A stretch of DNA of 5,598 nt from Alphaproteobacteria bacterium. Its GTDB lineage: Bacteria > Pseudomonadota > Alphaproteobacteria > BNTO01. This document shows, in pieces, positions 1 to 5,427 of the stretch (position 1 is the stretch's first letter; the number at the start of each line of letters is the position of its first letter). The stretch covers positions 1 through 5,598 of the forward strand of contig BNTO01000068.1 of assembly GCA_025996655.1 (NCBI GenBank), written 5' to 3'. The notes beneath the pieces were generated by a model. That model did no database searches. It saw only the letters and a list, made by a program, of their open reading frames with translations, and had not been told where the DNA came from. The position numbers were made by a program, and so were the translations under genes.

Positions 1-1
1 G

Positions 2-118
2 CTTGAAAAGGCGTTATAGAAATACAACAACTATCGTTCCCACTTTAGGTTGAAAGGTAAAGCTCCCACAGAGTATCTTTTAAGTCAGGACGCTCGCGCG
101 CTGTCTCAAATTGTGTGA
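2..118 (+). pseudogene. C-terminal remnant of an IS transposase (DDE/rve type, IS481- or IS3-like), interrupted by TAG
   Basis: Reading from base 2 gives LEKAL, a TAG at 17-19, then KYNNYRSHFRLKGKAPTEYL and LSQDARALSQIV, ending at TGA 116-118. The pattern Y-N-x-x-R-x-H-x-x-L-x-G-K-x-P-x-E-Y-L matches the extreme C-terminus of rve-type DDE transposases such as those of the IS481 and IS3 families, which typically read like YNxxRPHxxLxGKTPxEYL. The fit continues on both sides of the TAG (LEKAL-stop-KYNNY), so the stop looks like a point nonsense mutation rather than a real gene end. The rest of the transposase would lie to the left of the window, so whether the whole copy is dead cannot be seen. 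The stretch just downstream (113-128, GTGTG and CACAC around a 6-nt loop) may lie near the IS end, but no terminal repeat can be defined from one end. The transposase call is motif-based; the exact IS family is uncertain. Confidence 0.6.
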
Positions 119-142
119 ACTTACACACCGTCGTCTCCTCTC

Positions 143-168
143 TTGCTTTGTTTTTTATTTTGTACAAT
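143..168 (+). promoter_or_regulatory. Weak candidate promoter before the GspL-like gene
   Basis: TACAAT at 163-168 matches the sigma70 -10 consensus at five of six positions. The nearest -35-like hexamer, TTGCTT at 143-148, leaves only 14 nt of spacer, which is short, and no TGn extension is present. The T-rich spacer and the position about 38 nt before the chosen ATG make it plausible but unproven. Confidence 0.25.
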
Positions 169-178
169 CCTTAAAAGA

Positions 179-186
179 GGGGGGGG
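179..186 (+). repeat. G8 homopolymer in the leader of the GspL-like gene
   Basis: Eight consecutive G residues lie between the TACAAT box (163-168) and the ATG at 206. If translation began at the upstream TTG (143), which is open in the same frame, the tract would be inside the coding region and length changes would shift the frame. With the ATG at 206 it is in the 5' leader. Confidence 0.6.
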
Positions 187-205
187 CGGAAAGAAGTTCA
201 GCGCT

Positions 206-1735
206 ATGGTTCATGTCACCATCCATCTAGGCCGGCAGCGAAGCCAAGCTGTTTTTTCTAGAAAAAAGCACCTGCTTTTTTCCGAAGTTTTTGAAAATAC
301 CAAGGAAGAGGATCTTCTTGAAATTTTAAAACAGAACAACCCTGCAACGGTGGGCTTTGTTTGCAATCCTTTGCGCGTAGAAAGTGAAACGCTTCAGCGG
401 AATCATTTGTCATTTTTTCAGCAATATCTCCTTAAAAAGCGTTTAAAAGAAGGGGCAGCTGAGGCGCAAAAAATTCTTTTAGGGCCAAAATGTATCTCCC
501 TGGGAGAAAGCGCCCAGCGCTCGCTTTTTTGGACAAAATGCGACCTTTCCGACATCCAAAAAAATGTTATCCAAACAGTGTTGCAACAAGGGCTTTTGGT
601 AAAAAGTTTGGACATTGTTCCAAGACTCATCGCAGAAGGCGCTTTAAAACAAACGTCGCGGCCCCATCTTTGGAGTGGTTTTCTTTATGAACAGGAAAAG
701 ACTCTCCTGCTTGCGATATGTCTGGATGGATTTCTCGTTATAGCGCGCGATATCCCGGCCCCTTTTTCCTCGGCGGCCTCTTCTCTGGATTATGAAATTG
801 CGCAGACGTTTCAGTACCTTGACCGAACCTTGCATCCGCTCGTGGGCAACATTTCTTTTTTTAGACAAGAGGGCTTGAAAATCGAAGGAGATGCGCTAAG
901 GAATCTATCGGAAACGCTTAAAGTTCCCGTTTTTGATGCGGGCTTTTTTCCGACGTTCCTAGACAAACCCCGTTATTTTCCTTATGCGCCTGCTCATTTT
1001 CACCGCAAGGCCTACGTCTTTTCACAAAGCATTTTTGCGGGATCTTTGGCCTTTGGCGCAGCGGCCCTTTTATTTTCGGTTCAAAATATTTCCGATATCC
1101 GCCTGGAACATCAAAAAAGGGACCCCGTCCTCATTTCAGAGGGCGCTCCAGCCTTTCCCCTTTCCGAAAAAGATTTCCAAAAATTAAAAAACAAACAGGA
1201 TGCGAAAAAAGCGAGTCTCCTCCTTTGGAAGTACCAAGCCCCACAAAATCCTGCCGATACGCCTACTTTTCCAACGCTTCTTCAGGTCTTTGGAGCCCTG
1301 CATCATGGACAGTTTTTGCAGCATTTGTCGTATCAAAAAAACGCGCCGGTCCAAGGAGGAGGCGTTATAAAAACCAAATTCTCTCCCTCGGCTCTCCATA
1401 AAGATGCCAAGATAACGATCCCCCAAACAGAAAAACTCTTAAAAAAAATTCAAAAGGAGAATACACGCAACCTTGCCGATGTGTTTCTTTCCCAAGAGGC
1501 GTCTTTTCATGTTTCTTTTGATGTTGAGGATCTTTCTGTTCAGACGGAAATTATGTTGGGTTCTGCGGTTCCTTCGCAAGAAAAACAAAGAGGACGTTCC
1601 TCTAAGGCGAGCAAAAGAGTAGAAAGAACAGAAAAAGCAAGAGACAAGTCCAAAAAGGAAAAAAGGGAGAAGAAGCGGTTCGAAAAAAGAAAAGAAAAGA
1701 AGGAGAAGAAAGAGAAGAAGGAGAAAAAAGTATGA
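206..1735 (+). CDS. Putative GspL/PilM-PilN-like inner-membrane platform protein with a Lys-rich tail
   Basis: The product is 509 residues. I chose ATG 206 because the upstream in-frame TTG at 143 adds a Gly/Lys-rich leader encoded through the G8 tract and lies before the candidate -10; a purine-rich GGAAAGAAG sits about 8 nt before ATG 206. Residues 1-265 look like a soluble alpha/beta region: an opening beta strand (VHVTIHLG), a central LLLAICLDGFLVIARDIP pair of strands, then a helix (DYEIAQTFQYLDRTL). This order recalls the actin-like cytoplasmic domain of PilM or GspL. One membrane segment lies at about 272-293. Beyond it, PTLLQVFGALHHGQFLQHLSYQ (about 356-377, interrupted here only by description) resembles the PilN/GspL periplasmic domain, followed by strands near 433-451. 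Residues 459-509 are a Lys/Glu/Arg tail with about 20 Lys in 51. The stop overlaps the next start (ATGA), and that next protein is PilO/GspM-like, which supports the assignment. I see no classical ATP-binding motif with confidence. The CDS is certain; the function is inferred from architecture and neighbour, and the sequence is too divergent to name by eye. Confidence 0.55.
   Translation: MVHVTIHLGRQRSQAVFSRKKHLLFSEVFENTKEEDLLEILKQNNPATVGFVCNPLRVESETLQRNHLSFFQQYLLKKRLKEGAAEAQKILLGPKCISLGESAQRSLFWTKCDLSDIQKNVIQTVLQQGLLVKSLDIVPRLIAEGALKQTSRPHLWSGFLYEQEKTLLLAICLDGFLVIARDIPAPFSSAASSLDYEIAQTFQYLDRTLHPLVGNISFFRQEGLKIEGDALRNLSETLKVPVFDAGFFPTFLDKPRYFPYAPAHFHRKAYVFSQSIFAGSLAFGAAALLFSVQNISDIRLEHQKRDPVLISEGAPAFPLSEKDFQKLKNKQDAKKASLLLWKYQAPQNPADTPTFPTLLQVFGALHHGQFLQHLSYQKNAPVQGGGVIKTKFSPSALHKDAKITIPQTEKLLKKIQKENTRNLADVFLSQEASFHVSFDVEDLSVQTEIMLGSAVPSQEKQRGRSSKASKRVERTEKARDKSKKEKREKKRFEKRKEKKEKKEKKEKKV
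1682..1730 (+). repeat. 49-nt uninterrupted homopurine tract encoding an (EKK)n tail
   Basis: Every base from 1682 to 1730 is A or G. It encodes the end of the GspL-like protein, including four consecutive Glu-Lys-Lys units with varied codons (GAA/GAG, AAG/AAA). The AAGGAG at 1718-1723 inside it serves as the Shine-Dalgarno site for the next gene. Slippage expansion of a 9-nt unit is a likely origin. Confidence 0.85.
1718..1723 (+). promoter_or_regulatory. Ribosome binding site of the GspM/PilO-like gene
   Basis: AAGGAG lies 8 nt before ATG 1732. It is among the best Shine-Dalgarno matches in the window and lies inside the coding tail of the preceding gene. Together with the ATGA stop/start overlap it points to coupled translation of the two products. 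Confidence 0.75.
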
Positions 1736-2439
1736 GGTTCCAGCTCTGGTTCTACAAAAAACTTCATAAACTGCAAAAAAAACAAACGCCTTCAGCGGCT
1801 GCAAACGCTTGGGAAAGCGTTCGCCGCAATCCGAAGGGACCTCGCCTCTGTGTAGGCGTCGTTCTCTCGTTTGGGCTTGGAAGTGCGTTATGGATCACAA
1901 CGATCCTCATCAAACAAAAGGCAAAAAGAACCGCGCACGTTCTGGCTGAACAATATGAGGCATGGCAAGACATTCAAAAGAACGAACAAGAGTATCAAAA
2001 ACAACTCAAAGAGCTTAATCTGCCTACGAAATTTCTCTCAAAAAATTTTTCTTCAAAAGGGAAAAACTTTTCGAAACTTGTGCATCAATTAAAGGCGCAG
2101 CATCGTGTAGGACTTGTCAAAACGGTGTGGCAAGGTGAAGAAAAATTGAATCCCGACCTCAGTCGTTTGACGGTTTCTCTAGAGATAAGCTCTTGGCGCG
2201 ACCAAAATATGATGGATTTTTTAGGGCATCTCTTTCAACTTCTTCCATGGATTTTTATTCTTCAGAGTTTTGATTTGGAGCGGAAAGGAAAAATTTTAAC
2301 GCAAGAAGAATTTCGGAAATTTTTGGGAAACGCCCGCAAAAAAAATCAACCGAAAGACCCCATTTTTAGCGCCCATATGGTAGGACAAATCGTTTTGCCG
2401 AGTTCTCAGGTGAAAGCTTTTCAAGCGGAAGAGCCTTGA
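1732..2439 (+). CDS. Putative GspM/PilO-like inner-membrane assembly protein
   Basis: The product is 235 residues, a usual size for PilO or GspM. Residues 1-38 are strongly basic (YKKLHKLQKK and later RR, K, R), fitting a cytoplasmic N-terminus by the positive-inside rule. One membrane segment follows at about 39-60. Residues 63-97 are polar and Gln/Glu/Lys-rich with coiled-coil character. From about 113 to 222 there is a compact domain with the pattern LVHQLKAQ, then LTVSLEISSW, a helix MMDFLGHLFQLLPWIF and a strand LQSFDLERK. This is the beta-alpha-beta order of the PilO/GspM ferredoxin-like periplasmic domain (strand, 'xFLxxLxxLP', strand). ATG 1732 overlaps the preceding stop and has an AAGGAG 8 nt upstream. 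In characterised systems this protein pairs with PilN or GspL to link the cytoplasmic ATPase ring to the periplasmic parts, which agrees with the GspL-like gene just upstream. No other T2SS or T4P gene is visible in the window. Topology and fold are seen with fair confidence; the named family is inference. Confidence 0.55.
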   Translation: MRFQLWFYKKLHKLQKKQTPSAAANAWESVRRNPKGPRLCVGVVLSFGLGSALWITTILIKQKAKRTAHVLAEQYEAWQDIQKNEQEYQKQLKELNLPTKFLSKNFSSKGKNFSKLVHQLKAQHRVGLVKTVWQGEEKLNPDLSRLTVSLEISSWRDQNMMDFLGHLFQLLPWIFILQSFDLERKGKILTQEEFRKFLGNARKKNQPKDPIFSAHMVGQIVLPSSQVKAFQAEEP

Positions 2440-2519
2440 TTTTGCGAACTTTTTCGCAAGAAACGGATTTTGAATTATTGAAAAAACGGACCTTCCAAAA
2501 AAAAACTGCTAGTTTTTAA
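2436..2519 (+). pseudogene. Possible 27-codon TTG-started ORF or gene remnant after the GspM-like gene
   Basis: TTG at 2436 overlaps the GspM-like stop as TTGA, with GGAAGAG just upstream, and opens a 27-codon frame ending at TAA 2517-2519. The peptide starts MILRTFSQETDFELLKKRTF. The overlap arrangement copies the ATGA coupling of the previous pair, so this could be a very short gene or the decayed start of a third operon member. The peptide is not recognised, and a chance open frame of this length is quite possible. Confidence 0.2.
2442..2459 (+). other. Perfect 7-bp hairpin right after the GspM-like stop
   Basis: TTGCGAA (2442-2448) and TTCGCAA (2453-2459) are perfect reverse complements around a 4-nt CTTT loop, starting two bases after the stop codon. 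No T-run follows on either strand, so it is not a canonical intrinsic terminator. It may slow RNA decay or weakly attenuate transcription into rodA. A second, AT-only hairpin (AAAAACT 2501-2507 with AGTTTTT 2511-2517, loop GCT) lies downstream and is also unconvincing as a terminator. No clear promoter for rodA is visible in 2440-2556. Confidence 0.4.
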
Positions 2520-2556
2520 AAAACAGAATTGGCGTGTGTAGGTTTTTGATCCTCTT

Positions 2557-3735
2557 ATGAAAATTTTAAGCTCGCGTTTTTCTAAGATTCTTTTATTCCT
2601 CGATCGCTATTTTTGTTTTAGACAATGTCTGAAAATTTCCCCTCTTTTTTTTGTTACGCTCTTCTCCCTTATTTCTCTAAGTCTTCTCCTTCTTTATTCG
2701 GCCGAAGGCAACTTTACGCCTCGGTGTTTTCGGCAATTTCTCCGTTTTCAGATTGGTTTAGGCGCCATGCTTTTCATTTCTGTAACTCCCATTCGCTTGT
2801 GGTATAGCTTTGCTTATGGGCTTTACTTTCTTTCGCTTGGCTTATTGTTACTAACAGCGGTCTGCGGTCACATCGGCATGGGCGCACAGCGGTGGATTCG
2901 CCTTGCGTTTATCCAGTTTCAACCCTCAGAATTAATGCGCATCTCCTTAATTTTGGGCCTGGCGCGGATATTTCACGACGCCCCCCTTGTCGATTCTTTC
3001 GACATTCAAAACCCTTCTGCGCCAAGCTTCTTACAAAAGCTCATTCTTCCTTCTTTTTTTGTTGCGCTCCCCGTCCTTCTAACGTTAGAGCAACCCGATT
3101 TAGGAACGGCGCTGCTCTTACTCTTAAGCGGAGGCGTTCTCTTTTTTTTCGCAGAGGTTCCCTGGACTTTTTTCGCAAGTCTCGCCGTCCTATTTAGTGC
3201 GGCCTTGCCTTTTTTTTGGAATTTTTTACTGGATTATCAAAAAAAACGCATTCTCACCTTTTTCAATCCCGAAAGGGATCCCCTCGGAAGCGGCTATCAC
3301 ATTATTCAATCCAAAATTGCCATAGGTTCCGGCGGATTTTGGGGCAAAGGTTTTTTGCATGGAACGCAAGGCGCGCTTGACTTTCTTCCGGAAAAACATA
3401 CCGATTTCATTTTTACGCTTCTCAGCGAAGAATTTGGCTTTTTAGGCGTTCTTGTCCTCCTTATTCTTTATGGCCTTTTGATTTTTTTTAATATGACGCT
3501 CGCCTTTCAAGCGCGCAATACTTTCCGCCGCTTGCTTATTTTGGGTATGTCGCTTTCGTTTGCCTTTTACGCTCTTATTAATATAGGCATGGTTGTGGGC
3601 GTGCTCCCCGTCGTAGGGATTCCTTTGCCCTTGATTTCTTACGGGGGAACATCCATGGTAACGTTGCTCATAAGCCAAGGTCTCATTTTTTCGGCGGCGT
3701 TTTATCGAACACGGTGGCGAAAATGGACCGATTAA
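2557..3735 (+). CDS. rodA: RodA, SEDS-family peptidoglycan glycosyltransferase of the elongasome
   Basis: The product is 392 residues, a normal RodA length (about 370-420), and is almost entirely hydrophobic with roughly ten membrane segments. SEDS proteins polymerise lipid II into glycan strands; RodA does so for side-wall growth with the class B transpeptidase PBP2 and the MreBCD system. Visible signatures are GAQRWI (109-114), FQPSEL (121-126), EQPDLGT (178-184), the loop FLPEKHTDF (276-284) and LPLISYGGTS (357-366). Asp283 in the loop corresponds to the Asp found essential in characterised RodA proteins. The NIGM...GIPLPL wording (342-358) and the SKIAIGSGGFWGKG block favour RodA over FtsW, which usually has NIGVxxGxLPTKGxTLP. 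ATG 2557 is the first start after an in-frame TAG at 2539; only a distant AGG (2540-2542) precedes it, so initiation is weak by sequence. The usual partner genes (mreB, mreC, mrdA) are not adjacent in this window. No damage is seen and all key motifs are intact. Confidence 0.95.
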   Translation: MKILSSRFSKILLFLDRYFCFRQCLKISPLFFVTLFSLISLSLLLLYSAEGNFTPRCFRQFLRFQIGLGAMLFISVTPIRLWYSFAYGLYFLSLGLLLLTAVCGHIGMGAQRWIRLAFIQFQPSELMRISLILGLARIFHDAPLVDSFDIQNPSAPSFLQKLILPSFFVALPVLLTLEQPDLGTALLLLLSGGVLFFFAEVPWTFFASLAVLFSAALPFFWNFLLDYQKKRILTFFNPERDPLGSGYHIIQSKIAIGSGGFWGKGFLHGTQGALDFLPEKHTDFIFTLLSEEFGFLGVLVLLILYGLLIFFNMTLAFQARNTFRRLLILGMSLSFAFYALINIGMVVGVLPVVGIPLPLISYGGTSMVTLLISQGLIFSAAFYRTRWRKWTD

Positions 3736-3780
3736 ATGGAACAAAGCTTACCCGCCCTCTTATGAAGCGTTGAAAGCATA

Positions 3781-3807
3781 GGGAGAGTAGGGCCTACGCA
3801 ATCTCCC
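3781..3807. repeat. Nested hairpin inside the left arm of the palindromic element
   Basis: GGGAGA (3781-3786) pairs with TCTCCC (3802-3807), and between them GTAGG (3787-3791) pairs with CCTAC (3793-3797). The left arm can therefore form its own stem apart from the full-length palindrome. Confidence 0.5.
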
Positions 3808-3914
3808 ACCCACCCCATCAAAATACCACAAAGTATTTAAAGAATAATTAAAAAAAATAGTGTTGCGTAGTATTTATATTTTTTTACAATTATTTAACGT
3901 TTTTCTGATATCCT

Positions 3915-3944
3915 ATGAAGGTGGGTGGGGCGTACGCACTTCAT
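3915..3944. repeat. Nested inverted repeat inside the right arm of the palindromic element
   Basis: ATGAAG (3915-3920) is the reverse complement of CTTCAT (3939-3944), and the perfect 8-bp palindrome GCGTACGC lies between them at 3930-3937. It occupies the place equivalent to GCCTACGC in the left arm. Confidence 0.5.
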
Positions 3945-3977
3945 GCTTTCAACACATCATAAGAGGAGGGATCGGGG

Positions 3978-4002
3978 AAAAAGCGACTTTTTTCTTTTCA
4001 TA
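3978..4002 (+). terminator. Weak terminator-like A/T stem with T-run
   Basis: AAAAAG (3978-3983) and CTTTTT (3987-3992) pair around a CGA loop, followed by T, C and TTTT. The T-rich tail is right for an intrinsic terminator, but the stem is only 6 bp and nearly all A-T, so it is at best a weak helper to the large palindrome just upstream. Confidence 0.2.
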
Positions 4003-4020
4003 GAACGCAAGAGGAAGCTT

Positions 4021-4029
4021 TGATAAAAT
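4021..4029 (+). promoter_or_regulatory. Candidate extended -10 promoter of the MBL-fold gene
   Basis: TGATAAAAT fits the extended -10 pattern TGnTATAAT with one mismatch. No good -35 hexamer lies 16-18 nt upstream, which is tolerable for extended -10 promoters. It would place the transcription start near 4036 and give a leader of about 28 nt before ATG 4064. It lies outside the palindromic element. Confidence 0.35.
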
Positions 4030-4063
4030 CAATATCGTTGAGTTTCACTAAAAAGAAAAAACG

Positions 4064-5344
4064 ATGGCGAAGAAGACGGAATGGAAAGAGACGTTGCTTG
4101 CTTTTATAGCTATAGTGGTCATAATCTTCCTCTTAAAGCGGAGCGACTCCACGCGTTTTATTCTATTTTCGTTATGGGTAATTTTTTGTTTTTTCGTATT
4201 TCTTCGTAATGTTTATAAATCAAATTTTAAAAATTCGTCCGATAAAACGCGTCTAGAAACAACAAGGAAAAATAGTTTTGTTGGCTCCCTCATCGTCACA
4301 ATTTTTTTTTCAATCTTTGCTTATTTTTTCTCACCAAAATTTGGAGAGTCGTCCTTTGGGGATTTGCCACAACGGATGCGTTTAGAACGGATGAAACAAT
4401 CCCCTCATTGTAAAGTGCGTTGTCGTAGAAGCAAAGGTGTAAACGAAGAAAAAGTAGAGTTCCAAAATATTCATCCCTTAACGCCAAGCACATCATCCAG
4501 TAAATGGGAAAGGCTTAAGCAATTATGGAAACTTATAAAAGAACAAAAGAATGTAGCGCCTATTCCTTCGCAAAAAACGGACCTTTTCGCCTTAGACAAG
4601 GGGGCCGACGTGCTTGTTTGGTTTGGGCATTCTTCCTGTTTTATCCAAATCGAGGGCAAACGTATCATGATTGATCCCGTTTTTAGCGAAGTTTCCTCCC
4701 CCATTCCGTTTTTCCCCAAGGCGTTTCCCGGGTCCAATGTGTACAAACCTGCAGAGATCCCCGAAATAGACTATCTCATTATCACGCACGATCATTGGGA
4801 TCATCTCGATTACGAAACGGTGCGCAAACTAAAATTTAAGCACGCTGTGTGTCCCTTGGGTGTGGGGGCGCATCTTGAGCGCTTTGGGATTGATCCGGCT
4901 ATCATTCTTGAAATGGATTGGCATGAAACTCTCACAATTGGTAAGGATTTTACCATTCATTGCCTTCCAGCAAGACATTATTCAAGACGCCTCTTTACAA
5001 GAAACCAAACCTTATGGGCGTCCTTTCTTATGGAGACACCAAGCTCTTTTAAGATTTTTATGGGCGGAAATGGGGGTTATGATTCTACTTTTGCCGAAAT
5101 CGGAACGAAGTTCGGCGAAATTGATCTGGTTCTTTTGGAAAATGGAAACTATAGCGAACCTCTGAGCTGGCATATGCAGTCCGAAGAAACCATTCAAGCA
5201 GCTGAAGATTTGAGGGCGAAAGCCTTGCTTCCTGTTCATATCGCGAAATTCAAGCTTTCTACATCCGATGATCCCTGGTATTTTCCACTCGATAAAATTT
5301 TCGAACTTTCGAAAACAAAAATTTTAAACTTCTCACCCCCATGA
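4064..5344 (+). CDS. Membrane-anchored MBL-fold hydrolase, NAPE-PLD/UlaG-like, with altered metal ligand
   Basis: The product is 426 residues. ATG 4064 is the first start after an in-frame TAA (4049); the site before it is A-rich without a real Shine-Dalgarno sequence. Three hydrophobic segments lie at about 10-24, 32-48 and 73-89. The family body begins near 90 with PKFG...RLERMKQSP, the opening seen in bacterial NAPE-PLD-like proteins. Metal-site features are VWFGHSS (185-191), MIDPVF (202-207), the HxHxDH motif HDHWDH (242-247), PARHYSRRLF with His305 (302-311) and His392 in LLPVH (388-392). By family knowledge these bind two zinc ions for hydrolysis of phosphodiester-like bonds. The bridging Asp normally in a GGDSGYD-type motif is Asn336 in GGNGGYD (334-340), and the usual GKF/HW after the last His reads IAKF. 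The extra pair of N-terminal membrane segments is not typical; most relatives have one or none. The catalytic domain would most likely sit at the membrane surface. The fold is certain from motifs; the substrate is unknown, and activity is questionable given Asn336. Confidence 0.88.
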   Translation: MAKKTEWKETLLAFIAIVVIIFLLKRSDSTRFILFSLWVIFCFFVFLRNVYKSNFKNSSDKTRLETTRKNSFVGSLIVTIFFSIFAYFFSPKFGESSFGDLPQRMRLERMKQSPHCKVRCRRSKGVNEEKVEFQNIHPLTPSTSSSKWERLKQLWKLIKEQKNVAPIPSQKTDLFALDKGADVLVWFGHSSCFIQIEGKRIMIDPVFSEVSSPIPFFPKAFPGSNVYKPAEIPEIDYLIITHDHWDHLDYETVRKLKFKHAVCPLGVGAHLERFGIDPAIILEMDWHETLTIGKDFTIHCLPARHYSRRLFTRNQTLWASFLMETPSSFKIFMGGNGGYDSTFAEIGTKFGEIDLVLLENGNYSEPLSWHMQSEETIQAAEDLRAKALLPVHIAKFKLSTSDDPWYFPLDKIFELSKTKILNFSPP

Positions 5345-5412
5345 TAGGGCAGAAACTGGAATTGAAAAACTCAAGACAAACATTCGAAAGGTGGTGGAAA
5401 AAGTAAAAAGTT

Positions 5413-5420
5413 AAGAGGAA
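5413..5420 (+). promoter_or_regulatory. Ribosome binding site of the 3'-edge ORF
   Basis: AAGAGGAA lies 7 nt before ATG 5428 and is a stronger Shine-Dalgarno match than the sites before rodA or the MBL gene. It is the main reason to believe the truncated ORF at the window edge. Confidence 0.5.
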
Positions 5421-5427
5421 ATTCTTC

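Larger units (their letters stand above)
3756..3966. mobile_element. 211-bp imperfect palindromic element, MITE-like, with inverted-repeat ends
   Basis: The outer 24 bp (3756-3779, CCTCTTATGAAGCGTTGAAAGCAT) match the reverse complement of 3943-3966 at 22 of 24 positions. A second inner block, CCCACCCACC (3805-3814), is the exact reverse complement of 3920-3929. The arms differ by about 12 nt of indel (3780-3804 against 3930-3942). The AT-rich centre continues the symmetry loosely: TTTAAAGAATAATTAAAAAAAATA (about 3836-3859) faces a T-rich counterpart at about 3871-3897 around GTGTTGCGTAG. It starts 20 nt after the rodA stop and contains no substantial ORF. The pattern fits a miniature inverted-repeat element or a large palindromic repeat. 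No clear target-site duplication was found, and no second copy exists in the window. As RNA it would fold into one long hairpin and could also end rodA transcription. Confidence 0.6.

Noticed and set aside
143..205. TTG 143 as the start of the GspL-like protein
   Set aside because: It would lie upstream of the candidate -10 box and read through the G8 run as Gly residues; ATG 206 gives a sensible beta-strand start. Kept only as a phase-variation idea.
1439..1804. Minus-strand 121-residue Phe/Leu-rich open frame
   Set aside because: It is the complement of the homopurine EKK tract and both flanking genes; the Phe-rich composition is a by-product of reading purine runs on the other strand.
2557..3735. 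FtsW instead of RodA
   Set aside because: The GIPLPLISYGG and FLPEKHTDF wording with NIGM fits RodA; FtsW typically has TKGxTLPFxSYGG.
3442..3744. Minus-strand 100-residue open frame antisense to rodA
   Set aside because: It lies wholly opposite the conserved 3' half of rodA and has a low-complexity Lys/Asn/Arg composition without domain features.
3756..3966. Simple rho-independent terminator of rodA
   Set aside because: The symmetry spans over 200 bp with separate conserved-looking blocks and an AT-rich centre, far more than a terminator needs, and lacks a T-run directly after the outer stem.
5341..5406. 21-codon ORF overlapping the MBL stop as ATGA
   Set aside because: There is no Shine-Dalgarno site before it (C-rich instead), it is very short, and the peptide has no recognisable features.
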